A DNA stretch of 64,000 nucleotides from Micavibrio_A sp964539025. Its GTDB lineage: Bacteria > Pseudomonadota > Alphaproteobacteria > Micavibrionales > Micavibrionaceae. Shown here piece after piece: positions 42,939 through 51,523 of the stretch. The notes under the pieces are model-generated. The model saw only the letters and a list, made by a program, of their open reading frames with translations, was not told the origin of the DNA and did not search any database. Both the position numbers and the translations under genes were made by a program. Location of the stretch: the NCBI GenBank assembly GCA_964539025.1, contig CAZIFA010000010.1, positions 15,783 through 79,782 on the forward strand, in the 5' to 3' direction. The number at the start of each line of letters is the position of its first letter. Position 1 is the stretch's first letter.

Positions 42939-43400
42939 ATGATCATAAAAGTACCAGTTGCAGCAGCTCTGGCCCTCGGCATCGCGTTTACAGCGGCAGC
43001 GTGCGGTAATACACCTCCTTGTCATACGACAGTGGGTGCATTCGTCGGCAATGTCGGTGTCGGCGTCAGTGGCCCTAATCAGGGTTGTGTAACCGCGACG
43101 GCAGTGGCCCCGTTGCTGGATTCTCCCAATCCAGTCAGCCAGGCCATAGCTTTGAATACATTGGGGGTCGCCGATCCTAACTTTAAAAAGGCGACGGACA
43201 AAACGCTCGATGACATCTTGGCGGAGAAAATGGTGCTCTGCAAAACAGAACTTGTACCAACCGGCGATGGCACATTCAAAGTCATATTCAGAACCGCGAA
43301 ATGTAAAGATCAGCCAGCACAGTCCACGCCTGCGGCAGGTCAACCACAGCATACACCAATGACGGTTGCGGCTGGTGGTGAACCCAGACGGCAACCTTAA
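42939..43400 (+). CDS. Putative lipoprotein with cysteines, unknown
   Basis: A 153-aa protein with a signal peptide ending TAAAC, a borderline lipobox, and six further cysteines. A Gly/Val-rich segment follows (GAFVGNVGVGVSG) that resembles the hydrophobic patch of the preceding gene product. No known family. It starts 11 bp after the preceding stop with a GGGGAAA ribosome site, and a terminator at 43418-43452 follows, so the two genes form a small operon beside the dot-like genes. Confidence 0.6.
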   Translation: MIIKVPVAAALALGIAFTAAACGNTPPCHTTVGAFVGNVGVGVSGPNQGCVTATAVAPLLDSPNPVSQAIALNTLGVADPNFKKATDKTLDDILAEKMVLCKTELVPTGDGTFKVIFRTAKCKDQPAQSTPAAGQPQHTPMTVAAGGEPRRQP

Positions 43401-43417
43401 TCCTATTCCAGTATTTC

Positions 43418-43452
43418 AAACCCCTCACCCGCCGGATGAGGGGGTTTTCTTT
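43418..43452 (+). terminator. Rho-independent terminator
   Basis: CCCCTCA pairs with TGAGGGG, flanked by A and T runs (TTTTCTTTT follows). It ends the two-gene operon of exported cysteine-rich proteins before ogt. Confidence 0.82.
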
Positions 43453-43536
43453 TCCCGTCTTTCTTGCTTTTTTCTTTGTTCGATCCGATGTATTTTTCGG
43501 TATGCAACAAAGGCGCGGATAAAGGAAAAACAGATC

Positions 43537-44025
43537 ATGACCCACTATTACAAGATGATGGCATCGCCCGTGGGCGAGCTTACCTTGGTCGCCAGTGATA
43601 AAGGCCTCGCCGCCATTTTGTGGGAGAATGATAAGCCCGGCCGCGTTAAGCTCGGCCCCATGTCCGAAGACAAAAACCACCCCGTTCTGGTCGAAACCGA
43701 ACGCCAGCTATCCGATTATTTTGCTGGAAAACGCCAGTCTTTCTCGCTCGATCTCGATTTTCAGGGCACCGAGTTCCAGAAAAAAGTCTGGGCAGCGTTG
43801 CTCACCATCCCCTTCGGACAGACGCAAAACTATGGCCAGATCGCAGCCCAAATCGGCAATCCCAAGGCCGTGCGAGCCGTCGGCGCCGCCAACGGCAAAA
43901 ACCCCATTTCCATCGTCGCACCCTGTCACCGCGTCATCGGCGCGAACGGCACGCTGACGGGGTTTGCGGGCGGCTTGGAAGCCAAGGAATGCCTGCTTTC
44001 GATCGAAAGCCGCAAGGCCGGGTGA
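43537..44025 (+). CDS. ogt: Methylated-DNA--protein-cysteine methyltransferase
   Basis: Repairs O6-methylguanine by transferring the methyl group to its own cysteine. The 162-aa product has the active-site motif PCHRV (C130) and the flanking AVGAANGKNPI and FAGGLEAKECLL. The start at 43537 has an AAGGAA ribosome site; a longer frame from 43366 would include a preceding terminator region. Terminators or palindromes on both sides suggest it is transcribed alone. Confidence 0.93.
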   Translation: MTHYYKMMASPVGELTLVASDKGLAAILWENDKPGRVKLGPMSEDKNHPVLVETERQLSDYFAGKRQSFSLDLDFQGTEFQKKVWAALLTIPFGQTQNYGQIAAQIGNPKAVRAVGAANGKNPISIVAPCHRVIGANGTLTGFAGGLEAKECLLSIESRKAG

Positions 44026-44194
44026 AACGGGCCGTTTTTAACCATTTTTGATTATGGTTAAACATGCACGGGCAAATCCTTACTTTATCCCGCCCCGCTT
44101 CCTTTATTTTTTGTAAATAAGGGGCGATTCCTGTTAAATTATAAGCGGATACCAAATCAAGATTTTTCACCCGTTTATGTAAGATACAAAAACC

Positions 44195-45400
44195 ATGTCC
44201 GATAAAAAATCCGCCGGAGCTGACGCTGCCCTTGGATGGGGTATTTTGCTGTGTGTTTTCGCAGCGATCGGTTATCTCGTCTGGTGGCATTTCAAAGAGG
44301 AAATTCGCAACGTGATCCGCTGGCTGCGCTATGCGGAAATGTGGGTGATGTCGTTTTTCGTCGATCCCGATTATACGGTGAAATGGAAGGGCGACGCCGT
44401 CAACTATCACGAATTGATGAAAATGGCGAAGGCCGTTCCGACCGGGCAGGTTGACGCCGAATTGTTGAGCGCACTTGCCACCGTCGGACTGCAACCTTAT
44501 GTCATTATATGTTGCGTCATCACGATTTTATTTGCCACATGGGCCTTGCTCAAAGGTCCGGGATCGGAGCACCGCTCTGTCTACAATATCGACACGCTGA
44601 TCAAAAAACAGGCTAGGACCTTCCCAATCATCTCGCCCTTCATCAGTTTCAACCCATCGAAGCAACCTGTGCGCGCGCCCGGAGCACCCGTTCCTGCTGA
44701 GCTACCGATTTTTGCAGAAGCGCTAAGCCCCGAAGAATGGGTTGTGCACGCCGAAATTCCCGTGACCGAGAAAAAAATCAATGAAGAGGTTGCAACCAAG
44801 GCTTTTGCGAAGCAGCTTGGCCCGCGCTGGCGCGGGGCGAAAAACCTTGAACCTTATAAACAGATTCTACTGGCCGCTTTTTGTCTGAAAGCCTCACGCA
44901 AGCGTGCGGATTCTGATACGATGCTGGGACGTCTTGCCCGTTGTTGGGATCAGAAAGGCGGACTTAAACTTAGCCGTGATCGCAAATTGTTGCGTGAAGC
45001 TCGCGCCGTACTATCCAACCAGTCCCTATCGGGTACAGTATTGAAGAGTTGCAACGAACACGCATGGGAAACAACGGCCTTGATACGCGGGCTATTTACC
45101 GCACGTCAGGAAGGCGGCGTTTTGGCACCTGCGCAATTCGTATGGCTTCGCGCCCATAACCGCGCTCTGTGGTATCCCCTTAACAATCTTGGACGTCAAT
45201 CCCTTCATATGGAAGCGCTCGGCGCGATGGCCCATTACAAAGCCGAAAAACTGGCACAGCGCCCCATTCCGCGCCCCAAAGTTAACGATGCGGTTAAAGC
45301 TCTGGTTGAATTCATGGCATCGGATAAGCCGCGCGTCTTGCCGCAGATTGATTACAGCGGCTCAAAAAATCGTGGTGTAAAAAAACTGAAAAACGCATAG
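44195..45400 (+). CDS. DotM/IcmP-like type IVB secretion protein
   Basis: Resembles DotM (IcmP), an inner-membrane partner of the DotL coupling ATPase in Dot/Icm systems that helps recruit effectors. The 401-aa product has two membrane helices (about residues 14-30 and 96-116) and a large cytoplasmic domain. The family motif HAWETTALIRGLFTARQEGG, then VLAPAQFVWLRAHNRALWY and LNNLGRQSLHMEALGAMAHY, fits well. It is followed by an unknown membrane gene and then the dotL-like gene, the usual partner. Similar proteins (TrbA) exist in IncI plasmids. Confidence 0.8.
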   Translation: MSDKKSAGADAALGWGILLCVFAAIGYLVWWHFKEEIRNVIRWLRYAEMWVMSFFVDPDYTVKWKGDAVNYHELMKMAKAVPTGQVDAELLSALATVGLQPYVIICCVITILFATWALLKGPGSEHRSVYNIDTLIKKQARTFPIISPFISFNPSKQPVRAPGAPVPAELPIFAEALSPEEWVVHAEIPVTEKKINEEVATKAFAKQLGPRWRGAKNLEPYKQILLAAFCLKASRKRADSDTMLGRLARCWDQKGGLKLSRDRKLLREARAVLSNQSLSGTVLKSCNEHAWETTALIRGLFTARQEGGVLAPAQFVWLRAHNRALWYPLNNLGRQSLHMEALGAMAHYKAEKLAQRPIPRPKVNDAVKALVEFMASDKPRVLPQIDYSGSKNRGVKKLKNA

Positions 45401-45418
45401 GACGGCACAGAAAAGACA

Positions 45419-45970
45419 ATGAACAATCTTTGGAAAAAAACATCAGGCGATTATGAATCTTCCGCGAAAGTCGTAGATGGAAACCTGATCCTGTCTCTGC
45501 CCAACGCAATCAATCCCATCGTATGGCGTATGGAACTGGGTAATGTCAAAGCCTCGGCACTTGAAGTCCGGACGAATACCACGGACGGCACGCATGTTCT
45601 GACCTTAAAAACACCCAAGGGCGATGTCCACGAAATCGCCCCTTTCGCCCAACGTGATGATGCACTCCGCGCACTTATGCGCGTTTCTACCGCCCTTCAG
45701 GGAGCACAGGGGAAAATCGCGGTGGCAACAACAATCACAGCATCACACAGCGCAACGCAACCAGAAAGCGGCTCGGGATATAAATGGCTGCTGACACTGG
45801 GTGGTGTTTTGATCGTAATATTCCTGTTTGCGTATCTGAGCAGTCTTACCCCGCAACAAATGGACAGCACGAATGTCGGCGCACCGGAAAGCGCCACAAG
45901 CGTCACCGGCGAACCCAATGCCGAAAGCGGCGTTCCGCAATCGGCAGATCAACTGCTTAGAGGATTTTAA
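45419..45970 (+). CDS. Unknown membrane protein between dotM- and dotL-like genes
   Basis: A 183-aa protein with a soluble N-terminal part of about 115 residues (beta-rich, LILSLPNAINPIVWRMELG), one membrane helix (WLLTLGGVLIVIFLFAYLSSL, about residues 121-141) and a Ser/Thr/Glu-rich tail. No known Dot or Icm protein is recognised in it. It begins 19 bp after dotM and ends 6 bp before dotL, so it is probably a member of the same complex or a lineage-specific component. Confidence 0.55.
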   Translation: MNNLWKKTSGDYESSAKVVDGNLILSLPNAINPIVWRMELGNVKASALEVRTNTTDGTHVLTLKTPKGDVHEIAPFAQRDDALRALMRVSTALQGAQGKIAVATTITASHSATQPESGSGYKWLLTLGGVLIVIFLFAYLSSLTPQQMDSTNVGAPESATSVTGEPNAESGVPQSADQLLRGF

Positions 45971-45975
45971 GCTCT

Positions 45976-48318
45976 ATGGCCTTAGACGAGAAACGATACG
46001 GCTATTACGCGCATATGAGGGACGTACGTCCCCTCTATGTGCGGCTGGGCGCGTGGCTTTCAAAGCCCGGGCACGCTTTTGCCACTTTTCTTATGATGAT
46101 CATGCCGTTTTATTTCATGCCTGAAAGTCGGCAATTCACAGACGTCATTATGCTTTCTAGCATTCTGTATTTTTGGTGGTTGAAAAAACGCAAGCGAGTT
46201 TTGCCGTTCAAACTACCCGCTGATTCTAAATATATAGACCACAACAGTATGGGCGGCGGACGAAGTGGCAAGCCTGAAGGTATTTTGTATCTGGGCAACA
46301 CGCGGGGCGGAACAAATACCCGAGAAGAAATTTGGTTCACAAACTCAGACGCCAGAACCCACCTCCTCTACCTTGGAACCACAGGCGCTGGTAAAACCGA
46401 AGGGTTGAAATCCATCGTTACAAACGCAATGACCTGGGGCTCAGGCTTCGTCTATATCGACGGTAAAGCCGATACCGATCTGTGGTCTTCACTCTCCTCG
46501 CTCGTGCGGCGTTTCGGACGCGATGACGATCTGTTCGTCCTGAACTACATGACCGGAAACTCGGACGCCAAAGCCCCGTCCAATACGATGAACCCGTTCA
46601 GTTCCGGCTCCGCTTCATACCTTACCAACATGCTTGTCTCCCTAATGCCGCAGGCCGAAGGCGACAACGCGATGTGGAAAGAACGTGCGGTATCCTTGAT
46701 CAGTTCGCTGATGCCTGCCCTGACATGGAAACGCGACAATCAGGACACACCATTGTCGGTTTCGACCATCCGAAATTATCTTGAATTAAACAACGTTATT
46801 AAACTTTCACGCGATGAAGCACTACCCAACCATATGCGCGAAAGTATTCAGGGTTATCTGAACACGCTTCCCGGCTATGTAGACGGCGCGTTCGACGATA
46901 ACGGCAAAGAAAAACCTATGGGTCCGGATCAGCCAATGGTGGATACAACCACCGTTCGTCAGCAGCACGGCTACTTGACCATGCAGTTCACACGCTCCTT
47001 GCAGTCATTGGGCGATGACTACGGCTACATTTTCGATACGCAATCCGCTGACATCGACATGGTAGACATCGTTCTAAACCGCCGTATTGTAATCGCGCTT
47101 ATTCCGGCACTTGAAAAATCATCAGACGAAACGGCCAACCTCGGTAAAATTATCGCCGCTACCCTTAAGGGGATGATGGGCTCTACGCTTGGCGCCACGG
47201 TCGAGGGGGAAAGCGCGACCGTCATTGAAAACAAACCGTCCGTATCCGCCACCCCGTTCATGACCATCTTCGACGAAGTCGGATACTACGTCTCCGACGG
47301 TATGGCCGTTATGGCGGCGCAGGCACGATCGCTCGGCTTCTCTCTCGTCTTCTCAGCGCAGGACTTACCGGCCCTTCAAAAACGCGTGAAGGAAGAATCG
47401 CGCTCCATCACTGGTAACTGTAACATCAAGATTTTCGGCAAGTTGTCCGATCCGACAGACACGAAAGACTATTTCGAACGTCAGGCAGGAAAGATGCTGG
47501 CAATGGCCACCACAGGTTTTCAGCTTCAAGGGGGTGTATCCACCGGATCCTACTACGACAATTTGGGCGCTAACCTTCAAGCTTACGACCGCGCCGATTA
47601 CGGCGATTTAAAAAAACTGCGCGAAGGAGAAGCCGTTCTGATTTTCGAAGGAACGGTTATCGACGTCCAGATTTTCTATTCCAACCCCGGCCATGCCAAG
47701 GCAATGCGTGTGGGACGCTTCTTATCCCTGCCGCCGAGCGATGAAAACATCATCAAACATCGTGAACAAATTACCAAGCTGCGCGACTACATGGTCAGCA
47801 AGACATGGACTGCTGCAAAAGCCGATGTTAAATCCATCACGCCGCCGCAGATTGACGCGCTACGTGACGGATATAAAACAGGTGTAAAATACGCCGAAAC
47901 TGCCACCGATTACGGCATCGCCGCCGTTGCTGAATTACATGCCCGCCAATACCCCGAAGAGGCCGCCAAGGCCCTGTCCGGTGGAAGCGATGTCATAGAA
48001 CAACAACCGCAACCATTGTCCGCATCGGTTGAAGCTCCGCCAGCAACAATTTCAACCACACCAGCCGCAACGGCAACAGCACCTACCAGCGCTACGCCCA
48101 TGGGCTTTTTCAAAAAACCCTCGGCTAGCGAAACACCAGCCACAACGCCGGAACCCGTTCGTGAAGATAAAAAAGTTTCATGGAACGATCTGGTGGCCGA
48201 AGAAGTGGCAGTGCAAGATAAGACTAAAGCGCAGCCGCTCGATCAGGAAGTTGAGAAAATCCTGACTACGGCTGGCGAAAATACCGCCAGCGCCCTGTTC
48301 AAAACACCCAAGGAATAG
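45976..48318 (+). CDS. DotL/IcmO-like type IV coupling ATPase
   Basis: Resembles DotL (IcmO), the coupling ATPase that selects and feeds substrates into the IVB secretion channel. The 780-aa length matches Legionella DotL (783 aa). Two N-terminal membrane helices (residues 35-48 and 55-68) precede the Walker A GTTGAGKT (134-141); a Walker B-like FMTIFDEVGYY lies near residue 430. The C-terminal 170 residues form a variable tail with Thr/Ala/Pro-rich linkers (about 655-740), where adaptor proteins dock in DotL. The start follows a AAGCTCT region with a weak ribosome site. Confidence 0.85.
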   Translation: MALDEKRYGYYAHMRDVRPLYVRLGAWLSKPGHAFATFLMMIMPFYFMPESRQFTDVIMLSSILYFWWLKKRKRVLPFKLPADSKYIDHNSMGGGRSGKPEGILYLGNTRGGTNTREEIWFTNSDARTHLLYLGTTGAGKTEGLKSIVTNAMTWGSGFVYIDGKADTDLWSSLSSLVRRFGRDDDLFVLNYMTGNSDAKAPSNTMNPFSSGSASYLTNMLVSLMPQAEGDNAMWKERAVSLISSLMPALTWKRDNQDTPLSVSTIRNYLELNNVIKLSRDEALPNHMRESIQGYLNTLPGYVDGAFDDNGKEKPMGPDQPMVDTTTVRQQHGYLTMQFTRSLQSLGDDYGYIFDTQSADIDMVDIVLNRRIVIALIPALEKSSDETANLGKIIAATLKGMMGSTLGATVEGESATVIENKPSVSATPFMTIFDEVGYYVSDGMAVMAAQARSLGFSLVFSAQDLPALQKRVKEESRSITGNCNIKIFGKLSDPTDTKDYFERQAGKMLAMATTGFQLQGGVSTGSYYDNLGANLQAYDRADYGDLKKLREGEAVLIFEGTVIDVQIFYSNPGHAKAMRVGRFLSLPPSDENIIKHREQITKLRDYMVSKTWTAAKADVKSITPPQIDALRDGYKTGVKYAETATDYGIAAVAELHARQYPEEAAKALSGGSDVIEQQPQPLSASVEAPPATISTTPAATATAPTSATPMGFFKKPSASETPATTPEPVREDKKVSWNDLVAEEVAVQDKTKAQPLDQEVEKILTTAGENTASALFKTPKE

Positions 48319-48320
48319 TT

Positions 48321-49010
48321 ATGAACCGCACACAAGCAGGTAATGCTGTCCTATTTATCCTGATCGCCGTCGCTTTATTCGGCGGCCTCGCCTACACATT
48401 TATGCGTGGTGCCAAGACAGGACAGGGAAATCTGAGCATTGGGCAGCAAAAAATTTATGCCGAAGAGGTCATTAACTATGCGAACCTTATAACCAGAACA
48501 GTTGATAAACTACGCAGCCGCGGCTGTTCAGAGAACGAGATAAGTTTCGAAGATCCGGCACTCTCTGGATACGCAAATGGTTCCACACCCGTTGATAATT
48601 CCTGTAAGGTTTTTCACTCAAGCGGCGGAAACATAGCGTATGTAGCACCGCCTGTAACCTGCATCCCACCGAAATGCCATGCCACACTTGGAACAAACTG
48701 GGTATTTTCTTCTGCCGTGCGCATCAACAATATCGGAACGGTAAACAGCGAACTTTTGATGCGGATGATCATTCCCCCGGAAAGCAAAGAACTTTGCAAA
48801 TATATAAATGATCTTTCGCAGGTCACCAACCCAAGCAACGAACCTCCTGTAAGTACGACAACCACCAATATTACCAGTGTAGCAACAGGTTCTTTTGCCA
48901 ACACAGATGTGGTTACATCTACCGACATAGATGGAAAATATACGGGTTGTTACAAGTCCCACACATCCACATCGGATTTTTACTTTTTCAAGGTACTTAT
49001 AGCGCGGTAG
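48321..49010 (+). CDS. Pilin-like membrane-anchored protein, unknown
   Basis: A 229-aa protein whose N-terminus (GNAVLFILIAVALFGGLAYTFMRG) is a long hydrophobic helix like the start of type IV pilins and pseudopilins, followed by an amphipathic helix and a beta-rich C-terminal part with six cysteines. No canonical pre-pilin peptidase site is certain (N-A-V follows AG). It begins 2 bp after the dotL-like stop, so it is tightly linked to the IVB genes; no known Dot/Icm protein looks like this. Confidence 0.5.
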   Translation: MNRTQAGNAVLFILIAVALFGGLAYTFMRGAKTGQGNLSIGQQKIYAEEVINYANLITRTVDKLRSRGCSENEISFEDPALSGYANGSTPVDNSCKVFHSSGGNIAYVAPPVTCIPPKCHATLGTNWVFSSAVRINNIGTVNSELLMRMIIPPESKELCKYINDLSQVTNPSNEPPVSTTTTNITSVATGSFANTDVVTSTDIDGKYTGCYKSHTSTSDFYFFKVLIAR

Positions 49011-49076
49011 TTTTTTGTCTCTCCGGGGACAGGATAGAGTTCTTGACCCTGCCCGCCCTTTCGCCTAATGTTTAGC

Positions 49077-49760
49077 ATGGCCAGACAAGCACGGATCGTT
49101 TTACGGGACACGCCCCATCACATCACGCAGCGCGGCAACCGCGGAGAATCCGTATTTTTTGAGAAATCGGATTACGAGGCCTATATCAATTTTCTCGCCG
49201 AAGAATGCGCCGATAAAGGCGTTTCCATCTGGGCCTACTGCCTGATGGCCAACCAAATACAACTCATAGCCGTACCACAGCGTGAGAACGCCCTTGGCCG
49301 TGCGCTGGGCGAGGCGCATCGCCGCTACACTCGCCGTATAAATGAACGCAATAACTGGCGCGGCCATTTATTTCAGGACCGTTTCTTCTCCTACCCCATG
49401 GATGAAAATCATCTTCTGAACGCCGCGCGCTACATCGAAACCATGCCGGTTATGAGCGGCGTTGCCCCAAACCCCGAAAGCTATCTCTGGAGCAGCGCCC
49501 GCGCCCATATCAAGGGCCGTGAGGATAAGCTTCTGACACCGGAAAAACCGTTGCTGCATTTCGTGCCGGACTGGGCTGCATTCCTCCAAGAATGGCCCGA
49601 AGATAACGACCCAAAAGCTATCGAGCGTCATCTGCAAACCGGACGCCCGCGCGGCGATGACAGCTTCTTAAATGCCGTCGAAAGCATGGTAGGCCGCACC
49701 GTACGCCCGCAAAAACCGGGGCGGCGCTCCATCACTTTCAGCAAGAATCTTTATAAATAA
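49077..49760 (+). CDS. REP-associated tyrosine transposase-like (RayT), altered HUH site
   Basis: Y1-type transposase/endonuclease of the REP-associated family, 227 aa. PHHITQRGNRG and WRGHLFQDRFFSYPMDENHLLNAARYIE match the family. The metal-binding HUH motif, normally NHxH after CLMP, reads CLMANQIQLI (residues 55-64), so both histidines are glutamine. The flanking sequence 49020-49060 has a weak GGGGACAGG...CCCTGCCC palindrome like family ends. The ATG at 49077 is preferred to 49068. It lies between the dot genes and argS. Confidence 0.8.
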   Translation: MARQARIVLRDTPHHITQRGNRGESVFFEKSDYEAYINFLAEECADKGVSIWAYCLMANQIQLIAVPQRENALGRALGEAHRRYTRRINERNNWRGHLFQDRFFSYPMDENHLLNAARYIETMPVMSGVAPNPESYLWSSARAHIKGREDKLLTPEKPLLHFVPDWAAFLQEWPEDNDPKAIERHLQTGRPRGDDSFLNAVESMVGRTVRPQKPGRRSITFSKNLYK

Positions 49761-49762
49761 GG

Positions 49763-51520
49763 TTACATCCGTTCCGGAATGCTGATTCCAAGCAGAGCCA
49801 GAACCAGATTTAATTGCTTGTAAGTTTGAGCACAAAGGAACAGGCGGCTGTTTTTCAGCGCTTCGTCGGCTTCCGACAGAATATGACAGTTGCCGTAGAA
49901 TGAACTGAACGCCTGCGCCAGACGATACGCATATTCGCACAGGTGATGCGGTGCATAATTATTGACCGCACTATCGACATAATCCGGCAGATTGCACAAA
50001 AAGAGCGCCAACGGGCGGTCGACATCCTGCAACACCAACGACGATGTTTTTGTCAGATCATATTCGGCCTTGCGCAGAAGCGATTTGATCCGCACGGCCT
50101 GATACAACAAATACGGACCTGTCTTGCCCTCAAAACTCGTCAGGCGGTCCAGATCGAACACGTAATCGGCTTGCCGTGCGTTTTGCAGATCGGCGAATTT
50201 TATCGCGGCGATAGCAACTTTATGTGCGACATCGTCCTTTTCCACCTGCGGCATATCTTCAGCTACATGCGCTTCAGCCATACGTGCTTCCGCTTTTTCA
50301 ATCGCCATCGCAATGAGATCGTCGAGGCGCATAACCCCGCCTGCACGGGTTTTAAACGGTTTGCCATCTGGTCCATTCATGGTGCCAAACCCGGCAAAGG
50401 TCAGTTCCACATTGTCATTCACAATGCCGCCCTTGCGCACTGCACGAAATACCTGTTCGAAGTGTAAGCCCTGACGCTGATCCACTATATAAACCATTTT
50501 GGACGGGTTATAAAGTTTCACGCGCTCTACAACTGTCGCCATATCGGTCGTGCCGTACATCACAGCACCATCGCGTTTATAAAGAATGAGCGGCGGCATT
50601 TCCTTTTTATCGTCGTTTTGCGCAACGGGAAATACCCATGCCCCTTCGCTCTCAATGGCATAATTTTTTGCGCGCAAATCATTGACCATCGGCGCGATAT
50701 AATCATGTACGTCGGCCTCACCCTTCCACAAATCGAAATGCACACCAAGCGCGGAATAGTTTTTCTTCATATCACGCAAGGAGATTTCGCGGATTTTTTC
50801 CCAAAGGCCGTAATACGGTTGTTCTTTATTCTGGAGCCTTACGGCCGTGGCACGTGCAGCGTCCATTTTCGCAGTATCTTCTTTTGCCTCACCTGCCGCG
50901 CGCGGATAACGTTCGGCCATATCGTCGACCAGTTTTGCCATCACGGCAGGATCGTCGATATTAGCATCGGCGATGAGCGCGAATTCTCCCGATGTCATGT
51001 AGTTATCGATCAACATGCCAAGATTGGTACCCCAGTCACCGACATGAATGTCGCTTAGCGTCTTGTAGCCACGGAACAACATCGTACGACGAACAGATTC
51101 CCCAATAATGGCGGATCTCAGGTGTCCAACATGCATCGCTTTTGCGACATTCGGGCCGCCGTAATCAAGAATAACCGTTTTTCCCTTGCCTTCTTCAGAG
51201 ATACCCAGTCGTTTATCAGAAGCCGCTTCCTGAATAAAATCAGTCAAAAATTTATCCGTGACATTCAGGTTAATAAACCCCGGTCCGGCAATATCGATTT
51301 TTGAGAAAGAGGGATTTTTTTGCAGCACCTCAACAATACCGCCCGCAACCTCACGGGGATTTTTCTTCGCCGCTTTCGCCGCTGCCATAGCGCCGTTGCA
51401 TTGGAATTGCGCTAGATCGGGGCGATCGGAAACGCTCACACGGCCAAGGTTAGCATCCAACCCCTGTGCTTCGAACGCGGAGCCAACAATATCCGATAGT
51501 TTTTGTGCAAGGGAACTCAT
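49763..51520 (-). CDS. argS: Arginyl-tRNA synthetase
   Basis: Charges tRNA-Arg. The 585-aa class I enzyme has the HIGH-type motif HVGH (residues 130-133) after LDYGGPNVAKAM, the Arg-tRNA synthetase N-terminal domain (MSSLAQKL...), and the DALR anticodon domain ending with LALLGISIPERM. It is 3 bp downstream of gyrB on the same strand, so it is probably translated from the same transcript. tRNA-Arg(CCG) is encoded elsewhere in the window. Confidence 0.96.
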   Translation of the reverse strand: MSSLAQKLSDIVGSAFEAQGLDANLGRVSVSDRPDLAQFQCNGAMAAAKAAKKNPREVAGGIVEVLQKNPSFSKIDIAGPGFINLNVTDKFLTDFIQEAASDKRLGISEEGKGKTVILDYGGPNVAKAMHVGHLRSAIIGESVRRTMLFRGYKTLSDIHVGDWGTNLGMLIDNYMTSGEFALIADANIDDPAVMAKLVDDMAERYPRAAGEAKEDTAKMDAARATAVRLQNKEQPYYGLWEKIREISLRDMKKNYSALGVHFDLWKGEADVHDYIAPMVNDLRAKNYAIESEGAWVFPVAQNDDKKEMPPLILYKRDGAVMYGTTDMATVVERVKLYNPSKMVYIVDQRQGLHFEQVFRAVRKGGIVNDNVELTFAGFGTMNGPDGKPFKTRAGGVMRLDDLIAMAIEKAEARMAEAHVAEDMPQVEKDDVAHKVAIAAIKFADLQNARQADYVFDLDRLTSFEGKTGPYLLYQAVRIKSLLRKAEYDLTKTSSLVLQDVDRPLALFLCNLPDYVDSAVNNYAPHHLCEYAYRLAQAFSSFYGNCHILSEADEALKNSRLFLCAQTYKQLNLVLALLGISIPERM

Positions 51521-51523
51521 GCA

